From Deltaproteobacteria bacterium (GTDB lineage Bacteria; Desulfobacterota; SM23-61): a stretch of DNA of 50,561 bases. Position numbers and translations under genes: made by a program. The notes beneath the pieces were generated by a model, which was given only the letters and a program-made list of their open reading frames with translations, was not told the origin of the DNA and made no database searches. Positions 42,604-50,487 of this stretch are shown in pieces (position 1 is the first letter of the stretch; every line of letters starts with the position of its first letter). The stretch spans positions 1-50,561 of the forward strand of contig VGSF01000026.1 in the NCBI GenBank assembly GCA_016875165.1, given 5' to 3'.

Positions 42604-42992
42604 ATTCACCGCAGAGAGCGCAGAGGAGGAGAGGTGAAATCAAAACGACAAACAAAAAATTTATTGTTTATTTTGTAACATTTTAGCGATTTGAAAAAAC
42701 GGTACAAAAGCCTTTGTTGAGGGCCGGGGGTTAGAGCGGAACGCGCTGGAAGCATCGGTTGGGTTTCCGCTTGGCCACGGGGATAAAAGATCTTTTCCTC
42801 CGGAGGAGGCGGGGGTTCTTGCCCGCCCCATATGCGGAGATATAAGCGCCTTATGATTCCAAGCATTACGCTCTGGCCCCCGGCCCCTGGAATCCCTTGG
42901 CCCTTACAACACACCTTTTTTCAAAGAGCTAAAGTGTTACTTTATTTTTAATTTTTATATTTCTCTGCGTTCTCCGCGTGCTCTGCGGTGAA
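42604..42992. repeat. CTCTGCG-type inverted repeat occupied by a 266-bp element
   Basis: Left arm TTCACCGCAGAGAGCGCAGA (from 42605) and right arm TTTCTCTGCGTTCTCCGCG...CTCTGCGGTGAA (to 42992) flank copy F of the MITE-like element. The arrangement is the same as at 39040-39416. The right arm ends 12 bp before the livF ATG. Confidence 0.68.
42675..42940 (+). repeat. 266-bp MITE-like hairpin element, copy F
   Basis: 266 bp with the most symmetrical ends: GTAACATTTTAGCGATTTG and CAAAGAGCTAAAGTGTTAC. The stem GGGCCGGGGGTTAGAGCG pairs with CGCTCTGGCCCCCGGCCC. The inner hairpin is CCTCCGGAGGAGGCGGGGG followed by GCCCGCCCC. It differs from copies A, D, E and G in stem sequence, but its partner strand changes with it. 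Closest to copy H. Confidence 0.88.
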
Positions 42993-43004
42993 TGGTTTTT
43001 CATT

Positions 43005-43736
43005 ATGTTGAAAATTAAAAACATTGACGCTTTTTTCGGGAAAATACAGGTCCTGCGCCATGTAACTCTGCATGTCGAAGCCGGAGAAATTGTCTCGCTC
43101 ATCGGAGCCAACGGTTCAGGGAAAACCACCCTGCTGAACGTCATCTCCGGCCTGCACCCGTCGCGGAATGAAAGTAGAATTTTCTTTGACATGGAAACCC
43201 GGGGGATGAAACCGGAAAAAATCGTGGCTCTGGGTATTCTCCAGGTACCCGAGGCTGACAAGGTTTTCACCCCCCTCACCGTCCTGGAAAATCTGGAACT
43301 GGGAGCTTACCTTAAACGCCAGGATCGGGTCAAATTGGCCGAAGAGATGGAAAAAGTATTTCAACTTTTCCCCATTCTGCGGGAGCGCAAGGACCAGCCG
43401 GCCGGGACCCTCTCTGGCGGGGAACGGCAGATGTTAGCCTTGGGAAAGGCATTGATGGGTCAGCCTAAATTGCTCATGCTCGATGAGCCTTCCCTGGGAT
43501 TGGCTCCCACAGTCGTTTCGGAAATTTTCCACATCGTCCGGTCGCTGAATGATCGGGGAATAACCATCTTGCTTGTCGAACAGAACGCCAAAGAAGCCCT
43601 GCGCATTTCCCATAGGACTTATGTTCTGGACACGGGCCGGATTGTCCTGAGCGGAAGCGGCCAGGAGCTTTTAAACAACGATGAAGTGAAAAGGGCTTTT
43701 TTGGGCAAAGACTACAGGGGGAAATGGGAAAGGTAA
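43005..43736 (+). CDS. livF: Liv-type ABC transporter ATPase LivF
   Basis: A 243-residue ATPase completing the transporter. Walker A is G-A-N-G-S-G-K-T (34-41), the signature L-S-G-G-E (136-140) and Walker B L-M-L-D-E-P (157-162); all are canonical, unlike LivG. ATG at 43005 is preferred, since upstream codons are in a CTCTGCG repeat arm. No ribosome binding site is seen within 12 bp; the nearest G-rich sequence is in the repeat arm. paaK follows 12 bp downstream. Confidence 0.95.
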   Translation: MLKIKNIDAFFGKIQVLRHVTLHVEAGEIVSLIGANGSGKTTLLNVISGLHPSRNESRIFFDMETRGMKPEKIVALGILQVPEADKVFTPLTVLENLELGAYLKRQDRVKLAEEMEKVFQLFPILRERKDQPAGTLSGGERQMLALGKALMGQPKLLMLDEPSLGLAPTVVSEIFHIVRSLNDRGITILLVEQNAKEALRISHRTYVLDTGRIVLSGSGQELLNNDEVKRAFLGKDYRGKWER

Positions 43737-43748
43737 ACGGGAGGAAAT

Positions 43749-45044
43749 ATGCCCATATTCAATCCGGATATTGAAGCCATGGAGCGCAATGAACTTCTCG
43801 AATTGCAGAACGAACGGCTGCAGATCGTGGTTAACCAGGCTTACTCCAATGTCGATTTTTACCGTAAAAAATTCGACGAGACCGGGTTGAACCCGGATGA
43901 CATCAAGTCCCTCGAAGACCTAAAAAAAATTCCCTTCACCACCCGCAAGGATTTGATGGATAACTATCCCTATGGCATGTTTGCCGTTCCCCTGCGGGAC
44001 GTGGTTCGCCTGCAGTTTCCACTGGGGATTTATGGAAATCCCATCGTCATCGGTTATACGCGGCAGGATTTGAAGATCTGGCGGGAACTCGTGGCCCGGA
44101 TCATGGCCGGGATCGGCATAACCGATCACGACATCCTCCAGGTGGCTTTCAACTACGGCCTTTTTTTGGGGGCGGTGCGGTTCAATCAGGCTGCCGAGCT
44201 GATCGGCGCAGCCGTTGTCCCGACATCGATCGCCTCGGCTGAAGTTCAGCTTAGGATCATGCAGGATTTTCGCAGCACGGTCCTAATTTCCACCCCCTCT
44301 TTTGCCCTGCATATCATGGAAACCATGAAAAGGAAGAAGATGGACCCCCGGTCTTTGTCTTTGAACATCGGCCTTTTCGGGGCCGAGCCCTGGCCAGAAC
44401 CCGTTCGCCAGGTCATCGAGGAAAATTTTAAAATCAAGGCTTACGATATTTACGGCGTCATGGAGCTGATCGAACCCGGAGTTGCCGGTGAATGTTCAGC
44501 AAGAGCTGGCTTACATATTTTTGAAGACCATTTTTTTGCAGAAGTGATCAACCCGCATACCGGACAAACCCTGAGCGCCGGGCAAGAAGGAGAGCTGGTA
44601 CTAACCACACTCACGACAAATGCCTATCCCCTCTTACGTTACCGGACAAGCGATTTAACGGCGCTCCATTACGAACCCTGCTCCTGCGGCCGGACAATGG
44701 CCCGGATGGACAGGGTGCTTAAAAGAGCCGACAAAATGATTTCCGTGCGCGGAATCAACGTTTTCCCGGAGAAGATTGAAGAGGTACTGGCCGGCATCGA
44801 TGGGGTCGGACCGGGTTATTGCCTGGAGGTGACCGAGAAACAGGGAATGAACGACCGGCTGAAAGTGCGCGTGGAAGCGTCTCCGGAGATTTTTACAACC
44901 GGGGAAGAAAGAGAGAAAGTCCTGCAAGAAAGCGTTCAATTAGCCCTGCGCCGGGCTATAGGGTTGAGGGTAGAAGTGGAAATTGGAAAAATACCGAATA
45001 CCGTAAGGCGCGAGAGCGCAAAGAGTGTGGAGGAAGAGTGTTGA
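43749..45044 (+). CDS. PaaK-family CoA ligase-like protein with altered P-loop
   Basis: A 431-residue member of the phenylacetate-CoA ligase family, which activates arylacetates with ATP and CoA. The C-terminal part is well kept: Y-D-I-Y-G-V-M-E, H-I-F-E-D-H-F-F-A-E, Y-R-T-S-D-L and R-G-I-N-V-F-P. However the nucleotide loop, S-S-G-T-T-G-K in active members, reads Q89-F-P-L-G-I-Y-G-N-P at the same place before V-I-G-Y-T. It may be a weak or non-ATP-binding subunit, or use a different mechanism. GGGAGG precedes the ATG 12 bp after livF. An intact paralogue follows at 45418. Confidence 0.9.
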   Translation: MPIFNPDIEAMERNELLELQNERLQIVVNQAYSNVDFYRKKFDETGLNPDDIKSLEDLKKIPFTTRKDLMDNYPYGMFAVPLRDVVRLQFPLGIYGNPIVIGYTRQDLKIWRELVARIMAGIGITDHDILQVAFNYGLFLGAVRFNQAAELIGAAVVPTSIASAEVQLRIMQDFRSTVLISTPSFALHIMETMKRKKMDPRSLSLNIGLFGAEPWPEPVRQVIEENFKIKAYDIYGVMELIEPGVAGECSARAGLHIFEDHFFAEVINPHTGQTLSAGQEGELVLTTLTTNAYPLLRYRTSDLTALHYEPCSCGRTMARMDRVLKRADKMISVRGINVFPEKIEEVLAGIDGVGPGYCLEVTEKQGMNDRLKVRVEASPEIFTTGEEREKVLQESVQLALRRAIGLRVEVEIGKIPNTVRRESAKSVEEEC

Positions 45045-45079
45045 GTGTTGCGGGTTGCGAGTTTTCAACTTGAAACTTG

Positions 45080-45346
45080 GTATCCGTTTAGAGTTTTGAA
45101 AAAATGGCGGCAACGCCTCTGTTTGGGCCCGGGGGCCAGGCCGGAACGCGCCGGAAGCATCGGTTGGGTTTCCCCTTGTCCTCGAGGATAAAAGCCCGTT
45201 TCCTCCGGAGGAGGCGGGGGTATCTTCCCCGCCCCATCCACGGAGAAATCAGCACCTTATGATTCCAAGCGGGCCGGCCCGGCCCCCGGGCCCTGGAATC
45301 CCTTGGCCCTGGTGATACACCTTTCTTCAAAGAACTAAAGTGTTAC
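45080..45346 (+). repeat. 266-bp MITE-like hairpin element, copy G
   Basis: 267 bp from GTATCCGTTTAGAGTTTTG to CAAAGAACTAAAGTGTTAC. Stem arms GGGCCCGGGGGCCAGGCCGG and CCGGCCCGGCCCCCGGGCCC pair with one A-C mismatch. It lies between the two PaaK-family genes. No CTCTGCG arms flank this copy. Confidence 0.88.
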
Positions 45347-45417
45347 GAAACTTGAAATATTAAAATTGCACCTTCTTTTTGGTCTTACGCCTTGCGCTTT
45401 TGAGGAGAATGACCGTA

Positions 45418-46704
45418 ATGATAAAAACTTTCATGCCATCTATTAAATCGGCAGAAGAGTTGATTCAGTTGCAGCTTAATGGCTTGAGGTGGACAGTAAA
45501 GCACGCCTTTGCCGGATCTCCTTTTTATCAGAAGAAAATGAAGGAAGCCGGGGTTCAGCAGCAGGATATCAATTGTATTGAGGACATCCAGAAACTTCCT
45601 TTCACCACAGCCGAAGACCTAAGGGAGGGTTATCCTTTTCCGCTTCTCTCTGTCCCTATCGAACAAGTGGTGCGCATCCACGCCTCCTCCGGAACGACCG
45701 GAAAGAGGAAAGTCCTCTGCTACACGGAAAAAGACCTCCGGGATTGGAGCGATATGTTCGCCCGCTGTTATGAAATGGCCGGCCTTACGCCGGCGGACAG
45801 GGTGCAGGTTGCCGTCGGTTATGGCCTCTGGACCGCCGGGGTGGGTTTTCAGATGGGGGCCGAAAGGTTTGGAGCCATGGCCGTGCCCGTAGGCCCCGGA
45901 AATCTTGATATGCATTGTGAGCTTATGGTTGATCTCCAGACCACGGTCTTCTGTTGCACGGCTTCCATGGGTTTGCTCATGGCCGAAGAGATCAAACGTC
46001 GTGGCCTAAGGGAAAAAATCAGTCTCCGCAAGATGATCTTCGGAGCCGAACGGCATAGCCAAGCCATGCGCCGGAATATTGAAGGGTACCTGGGCGTGGA
46101 GGATACCTTTGACATCCCCGGTTTGACCGAACTTTACGGCCCGGGCACGGGCTTGGAATGTCCGGCCCATGAAGGAATCCATTACTGGGCTGATTATTAC
46201 ATATTAGAGATCATTGACCCGCATACGTTAAAGCCATTGCCGCCTGGAGAAGAAGGGGAAATGGTCGTCACTACCCTGCGGAAGGAGGCTGCCCCCCTGA
46301 TTCGCTACCGCACCCGCGACCTGACGAAAGTAATTCCCGGCCGGTGTTCCTGCGGTAATATCCTGCCCAGGCATGACAAAATCCTCGGCCGTTCGGATGA
46401 TATGTTCATCATCAGGGGAGTGAATATTTATCCGGGCCAGATCGACCATATTCTCTCTCAGGTTCCCCAGGTGGGCAGCGAATTTCAGGTCTTCTTAAAG
46501 AGGAAGCCGGATGGAAAGGATTATATGGCCATAAAAGCGGAGCGGGCTGAAGGGGGCGGTCGAAAGAGAGACAAGGCTCTGGCCGCCCATCTGGAAAACC
46601 TCATCAACCGGCAACTTCTGGTCAGCGGCAAGGTAGAAATCGTAGATTTCCAAAGCCTGCCCCGGACAGAGCGAAAATCGAAACGAGTCTTTGATGAAAG
46701 ATAA
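45418..46704 (+). CDS. paaK: Phenylacetate-CoA ligase family protein (arylacetate activation)
   Basis: A 428-residue AMP-forming arylacetate-CoA ligase. The P-loop S-S-G-T-T-G-K (90-96) is intact, with Y-T-E-K-D-L after it, D-I-P-G-L-T-E-L-Y-G-P-G as the aryl-adenylate motif, Y-R-T-R-D-L and R-G-V-N-I-Y-P near the C-terminal hinge. The expected reaction is arylacetate + ATP + CoA to aryl-acetyl-CoA + AMP + PPi; phenylacetate, 4-hydroxyphenylacetate or indoleacetate are candidates. I chose ATG at 45418 (AGGAG 10 bp upstream); ATG at 45409 is an alternative. Its product is the substrate of IOR run reductively. Confidence 0.93.
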   Translation: MIKTFMPSIKSAEELIQLQLNGLRWTVKHAFAGSPFYQKKMKEAGVQQQDINCIEDIQKLPFTTAEDLREGYPFPLLSVPIEQVVRIHASSGTTGKRKVLCYTEKDLRDWSDMFARCYEMAGLTPADRVQVAVGYGLWTAGVGFQMGAERFGAMAVPVGPGNLDMHCELMVDLQTTVFCCTASMGLLMAEEIKRRGLREKISLRKMIFGAERHSQAMRRNIEGYLGVEDTFDIPGLTELYGPGTGLECPAHEGIHYWADYYILEIIDPHTLKPLPPGEEGEMVVTTLRKEAAPLIRYRTRDLTKVIPGRCSCGNILPRHDKILGRSDDMFIIRGVNIYPGQIDHILSQVPQVGSEFQVFLKRKPDGKDYMAIKAERAEGGGRKRDKALAAHLENLINRQLLVSGKVEIVDFQSLPRTERKSKRVFDER

Positions 46705-46712
46705 TATTTTTT

Positions 46713-46978
46713 GTAACACTTTAGCTCTTTGAAAAGAGGCGTGCTGTAAGGGCCAAGGGATTCCAGGGGCCGGGGGCCAGAGCGGAATGCTTGGAATCAT
46801 AAGGCGCTGATTTCTCCGCATATGGGGCGGGCAAGAACCCCCGCCTCCTCCGGAGGAAACGATCTTTAGTCCTCGTGGCCAAGCGGAAACCCAACCAATG
46901 CTTCCGGCGCGTTCCGCTCTAACCCCCGGCCCAAAACAAAGGCTTTAATACCATTTTTTCAAATCGCTAAACTGATCC
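46713..46978 (-). repeat. 266-bp MITE-like hairpin element, copy H (inverted)
   Basis: The only full copy in reverse orientation: GTAACACTTTAGCTCTTTG at the left, and the complement of the GGATCAGTTTAGCGATTTG end at the right. It is closest in sequence to copy F, including the TAGAGCGG stem variant. It starts 8 bp after the paaK stop, in the gap before livK, and is followed by a CTCTGCG half arm at 46988. Confidence 0.88.
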
Positions 46979-46987
46979 TATTTTTAA

Positions 46988-47015
46988 TGAAGAGATCGCC
47001 GAGAACGCAGAGGTA
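46988..47015. repeat. CTCTGCG-type half arm
   Basis: GAAGAGATCGCCGAGAACGC and AGAGG form one arm of the CTCTGCG repeat, 10 bp after copy H. The opposite arm is not found on the other side of the element. Confidence 0.5.
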
Positions 47016-47061
47016 AATAAAAATTTTTGCGGTAAATTCTAAAAAAGAGGAGGAAAAAGAA

Positions 47062-48216
47062 ATGAAAAGAGGGTTGTTGTTCATCTGTTTACTTCTGACA
47101 CTCTGTGTCGCCGGGGGGGTAGCCTGGGGGGCTGATCCGATCAAGTTAGGAGCCTTCTTTGACCTAACGGGGGCTTCAGCCTTCATCGGCACTCCCACGA
47201 AGCTAGTGGCCGAGATGGTCGTGAAAAAAATCAACTCTTTGGGCGGAATCAACGGCCGTCCGCTGCAATTGGTGATCGCCGATGACGAGGGTGATCCTAC
47301 GAAGGCCGCCATCATCGCCAAAAAATTTATCGAGTCAGACAAGGTGGTGGCCATCATTGGCCCAACCCGGACGGACACCGGTATGGCAGCTAAGCCTATT
47401 ATCGAGCAGATGAAGGTCCCCACCTTCATGACTGTGGGCGGGGATCCCCCGATTACTGTCAAGCCGTTTCACTGGACGTTTAAATCTCCCCAGAGAACCT
47501 CCGTGGCCGTGAAGAAAACTTACGAGTACATGAAAAAGAAAAATATCCAGAAAATCGCCATTATCACCGCCGCCGATGGCTTTGGCCGGGATGGGAAAAA
47601 CTGGCTGGAAAAGCTGGCCCCGGAATACGGCCTGAAAATCATTGCCAGTGAATCCTTTCAGGCGACAGACAGCGATATGACCGCGCAGTTAGTCAAGATC
47701 AAGGCCGCCTCGCCCGAAGCCATCATCTGCTGGACGATCGGGAAGGCCGGCTCCATTGTGGCTAAAAACGTCAAGCAGTTGGCTATCCAGACCCCGCTCT
47801 ACCAATGCCACGGCCTGCCCGACCCGAAATATATCGAGCTGGCCGGAACCGCCTCGGAAGGAAACATCATGCCTTCCACCAAGTTGATGGTTGCCTCTCA
47901 GCTTCCAGATGCCGATCCGCAGAAAAAGGTCATCCATGAATTTATCCGGCTCTACAAAGACGTCTATCAATACGAACGGCAGTTCCCCATCAACACCCAT
48001 TCGGGGTATGCCTGGGATGCCATCTACATCGTGGCTAATGCCATGAAAAAGGTTGGGACAGACAACGAAAAGCTGCGGGATGCAATCGAGAAGACCCAAG
48101 GATACATAGGCGTTAGTGGCATATATAACCTGACACCCGAGGATCATAACGGCCTGGGAACAGACTCGATGGTTATAGTCCAGATCGTAAACGGCCAGTG
48201 GAAAATGCTGGAGTAA
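47062..48216 (+). CDS. livK: Liv-type ABC transporter substrate-binding protein
   Basis: A 384-residue periplasmic binding protein (Peripla_BP_6). The signal peptide has M-K-R-G and a hydrophobic core ending V-A-W-G-A at about residue 24. The mature part starts D-P-I-K-L-G-A-F-F-D-L-T-G, with I-A-D-D-E-G-D-P, I-G-P-T-R-T-D-T-G and H-S-G-Y-A-W-D in the expected ligand-cleft places. GAGGAGG lies ahead of the ATG. It completes the transporter whose permeases and ATPases are 4-7 kb upstream. Ligand not readable; in this setting an aryl acid, indole derivative or aromatic amino acid is proposed. Confidence 0.94.
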   Translation: MKRGLLFICLLLTLCVAGGVAWGADPIKLGAFFDLTGASAFIGTPTKLVAEMVVKKINSLGGINGRPLQLVIADDEGDPTKAAIIAKKFIESDKVVAIIGPTRTDTGMAAKPIIEQMKVPTFMTVGGDPPITVKPFHWTFKSPQRTSVAVKKTYEYMKKKNIQKIAIITAADGFGRDGKNWLEKLAPEYGLKIIASESFQATDSDMTAQLVKIKAASPEAIICWTIGKAGSIVAKNVKQLAIQTPLYQCHGLPDPKYIELAGTASEGNIMPSTKLMVASQLPDADPQKKVIHEFIRLYKDVYQYERQFPINTHSGYAWDAIYIVANAMKKVGTDNEKLRDAIEKTQGYIGVSGIYNLTPEDHNGLGTDSMVIVQIVNGQWKMLE

Positions 48217-48225
48217 TTAATAATA

Positions 48226-48307
48226 GGGACGCAGATTTGCGCAGAAAAAGCCGATTAAAATTTCTTTAAATTTTATATCGTTAAAATCTGTTTTTACCTG
48301 CGTCCAA
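48226..48307. repeat. GGACGCAG-ended palindrome
   Basis: GGGACGCAGATTTGCGCAG and ACCTGCGTCC are inverted ends around an AT-rich core with GATTAAAATTTC and TCGTTAAAATC. It lies between livK and trpB2. Another short palindromic repeat family, single copy in this window. Confidence 0.5.
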
Positions 48308-48331
48308 ATAAATTCAAAAAAGGAGGAAACA

Positions 48332-49684
48332 ATGGAAGAACGAAAAATCTATCTGAGCGAAGCGGAGATGCCCCGCCAATGGTACAACATCCAGCCTGAC
48401 CTCACCAAACCCCTCCCCCCGCCCCTGCATCCGGGAACCCTGCAACCGTTAGGGCCTCAGGACCTGGCCCCCATCTTTCCCATGGGCCTGATCGAGCAGG
48501 AAGTCAGCCAGCAGCGCTGGATCGATATTCCCGACGAGGTTTTTTCCATCTATAAGCTCTGGAGGCCGACGCCGCTCTGCCGGGCTAAAAGGCTGGAAGA
48601 AGCCCTAAAAACTCCGGCGCGCATCTATTACAAAAACGAGAGCGTCAGCCCGGCCGGAAGCCATAAGCCGAATACAGCCGTAGCTCAGGCTTACTACAAT
48701 AAAAAAGAGGGCGTCAAGCGCCTGAGCACGGAAACCGGCGCCGGCCAGTGGGGAAGCGCCCTGGCTTTGGCCTGCAACCTTTTCGGGTTGGAATGCCGGG
48801 TGTACATGGTAAAAGTCAGCTATCAGCAGAAGCCCTACCGCCGCATGCTCATGGAGACCTGGGGCGCTTCCGTGACCCCCAGCCCGAGCGAGCAAACCGA
48901 ATCAGGCAGGAAAATCCTGGCCAAGGAACCCGACTCTCCCGGCAGCCTGGGCATCGCCATCAGCGAAGCCGTGGAAGATGCCGTGAAGCGGGAAGATAGC
49001 CGGTATTCTCTGGGCAGCGTGCTCAACCACGTAATCCTTCATCAGACCATCGTGGGTCTGGAGACCAAGGCCCAATTGAAGAAGATCGGCGCTGAACCGG
49101 ACGTCCTCATCGGGTGCGTGGGAGGAGGAAGCAATTTTGCCGGGTTCTGCTTCCCCTTTTTCCCGGAGAAGAAACAGGGGAAAAAGATCCGTTTTGTCGC
49201 CGTGGAACCGACCGCCTGCCCGACTTTGACCAAGGGGGTTTACCGGTATGACTACGGGGACACGGCCCAGATGGCTCCCATCGTAAAAATGTACACCCTG
49301 GGGCATACCTTTGTTCCCGCCGGGATTCATGCCGGCGGACTGCGCTACCATGGAGATGCCCCTCTTCTTTGCTTGCTTTACGATGAGGGACTTGTCGAAG
49401 CCGTAGCCTACCACCAGACCCCGGTCTTTGAGGCTGCTATGCTTTTTGCTAAGACAGAGGGAACCATACCGGCTCCGGAGACGGCTCATGCCATTCGAGC
49501 GGCCATCGACGAAGCAATCAAGTGCCGGGAGCGGAAAGAAGAAAAGGTCATTGTCTTCAATTTCAGCGGCCACGGCCATTTCGACATGGCAGCCTATGAT
49601 TCTTTCTTGTCCAACAAGCTGGTGAATTATGAGCACCCGGAAGAAAAGATTCAGGAAGCGCTGAAAGATTTACCGAAAGTATAA
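48332..49684 (+). CDS. trpB: Tryptophan synthase beta chain, TrpB2 type
   Basis: A 450-residue PLP enzyme of the TrpB2 branch (longer than TrpB1, about 400), which condenses indole and L-serine or O-phosphoserine to Trp, generally without a TrpA partner. The PLP Lys112 sits in S-H-K-P-N-T (110-115), the catalytic Glu134 in T-E-T-G-A-G-Q-W, and the phosphate loop in G-G-G-S-N (264-268). GGAGG precedes the ATG. It is the last gene of the Trp-attenuated series, 115 bp after livK, and is followed by a terminator-like hairpin. No trpA, trpE or trpC is in the window. Confidence 0.96.
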   Translation: MEERKIYLSEAEMPRQWYNIQPDLTKPLPPPLHPGTLQPLGPQDLAPIFPMGLIEQEVSQQRWIDIPDEVFSIYKLWRPTPLCRAKRLEEALKTPARIYYKNESVSPAGSHKPNTAVAQAYYNKKEGVKRLSTETGAGQWGSALALACNLFGLECRVYMVKVSYQQKPYRRMLMETWGASVTPSPSEQTESGRKILAKEPDSPGSLGIAISEAVEDAVKREDSRYSLGSVLNHVILHQTIVGLETKAQLKKIGAEPDVLIGCVGGGSNFAGFCFPFFPEKKQGKKIRFVAVEPTACPTLTKGVYRYDYGDTAQMAPIVKMYTLGHTFVPAGIHAGGLRYHGDAPLLCLLYDEGLVEAVAYHQTPVFEAAMLFAKTEGTIPAPETAHAIRAAIDEAIKCRERKEEKVIVFNFSGHGHFDMAAYDSFLSNKLVNYEHPEEKIQEALKDLPKV

Positions 49685-49696
49685 TTCAAAAAGCGT

Positions 49697-49729
49697 AAGG
49701 CGCAGGGTTAAAAGCGAACCCTGCGCCTT
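49697..49729 (+). terminator. Terminator-like hairpin at operon end
   Basis: AAGGCGCAGGGTT (49697-49709) pairs perfectly with AACCCTGCGCCTT (49717-49729) over 13 bp with a 7-nt loop, 12 bp after the trpB2 stop. The T tract is poor right after the stem, though TTTTT follows about 20 bp later. It probably ends the operon. Confidence 0.7.
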
Positions 49730-49809
49730 ATATAGTAAGTCTCATCTTTTTGACTTATCCTTATTTTTGCCTTATTATAATAGAAAATCCTTCTCCAATA
49801 TCCGAAACA

Positions 49810-50214
49810 ATGAAGATAATACTGACTATCCTTCTCATTTTCCTGCTTATGGGGTGTGCCGCCCATCGCCCTGTCCTTTATCCCAATGAGCATTTAAAAA
49901 TAGTCGGCGATAGCCAGGCCCAAAAGGATATCGATGAATGCTGCCGTCAGGCGGAGACTTATGTGAAGACTCATCCCGAGGCCAAGGTGGCTGGAAGTAC
50001 AGCGGCCGGAGGCGCGGCCGGGGCAGTTGTTGGCGGAGCGGTGGGGGCCGTCACTGGCAACCTCGGAAGGGGTATTGCCGTTGGAGCGGCCGGAGGCGCC
50101 GCCACCGGATTATTGCGGGGACTCTTTCGGGCCTCCCAGCCCTCTCCCGTTTATAAGAATTTTGTAAACCGCTGCCTGCGGGAAAAAGGTTATGATCCGA
50201 TCGGCTGGGAATAG
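49810..50214 (+). CDS. Glycine-zipper lipoprotein
   Basis: A 134-residue predicted lipoprotein. The signal helix ends in the lipobox L-L-M-G-C (Cys15), followed by A-A-H-R-P. The centre is a glycine-zipper stretch with repeated G-A-A/V-G-G-A-V-G units (about residues 55-100), as in outer-membrane-associated stress lipoproteins. The C-terminus has N-R-C-L-R-E-K-G-Y-D-P-I-G-W. A start 60 bp upstream would precede the signal peptide with non-signal sequence, so ATG at 49810 is preferred. Its role is unknown; similar proteins are outer-membrane spacers. It is separate from the upstream operon because of the intervening hairpin. Confidence 0.8.
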   Translation: MKIILTILLIFLLMGCAAHRPVLYPNEHLKIVGDSQAQKDIDECCRQAETYVKTHPEAKVAGSTAAGGAAGAVVGGAVGAVTGNLGRGIAVGAAGGAATGLLRGLFRASQPSPVYKNFVNRCLREKGYDPIGWE

Positions 50215-50304
50215 CCCTTTTAAACTTTCTCTCCTAAAGCTTATCAAAATAACTCAATCTGCTTTTCCATTTGAATCATGTTGTTGTTAAACACAGCTTA
50301 TATC

Positions 50305-50487
50305 GTGGCCCGGGGGCCAGGGGGCTGAGCGCCGGCAGCATCGGCCGGGAGAAAACCTTGAAAGAAGGGATTGGCTGGGTTTCCGCAAATTGAGGCGGGG
50401 GCTCTTTCCCGCCTAATCCATGGAAAGCCGAGCGCCTCATGCTGCCAAGCGAAGCGCCCTGGCCCCCGAGCCTGAGAAAGCCACAGG
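50305..50487 (+). repeat. 266-bp MITE-like element, diverged core copy I
   Basis: The core arms are recognisable: GTGGCCCGGGGGCCAGGG, GCCGGCAGCATCGG, GGGTTTCCGC, GAGGCGGGGGCTCTTTCCC, CTCATGCTGCC and GCCCTGGCCCCCGAGCC. The terminal inverted repeats are lost. Where other copies have GGAAGCAT and ATGATTCC, this one has GGCAGCAT and ATGCTGCC, keeping (and improving) the pairing. Nothing else is seen from 50215 to the window end. Confidence 0.65.

Noticed and set aside
48902..49636. 244-codon minus-strand frame opposite trpB2
   Set aside because: Shadow of a well-conserved PLP enzyme gene; no recognisable domain or start signal.
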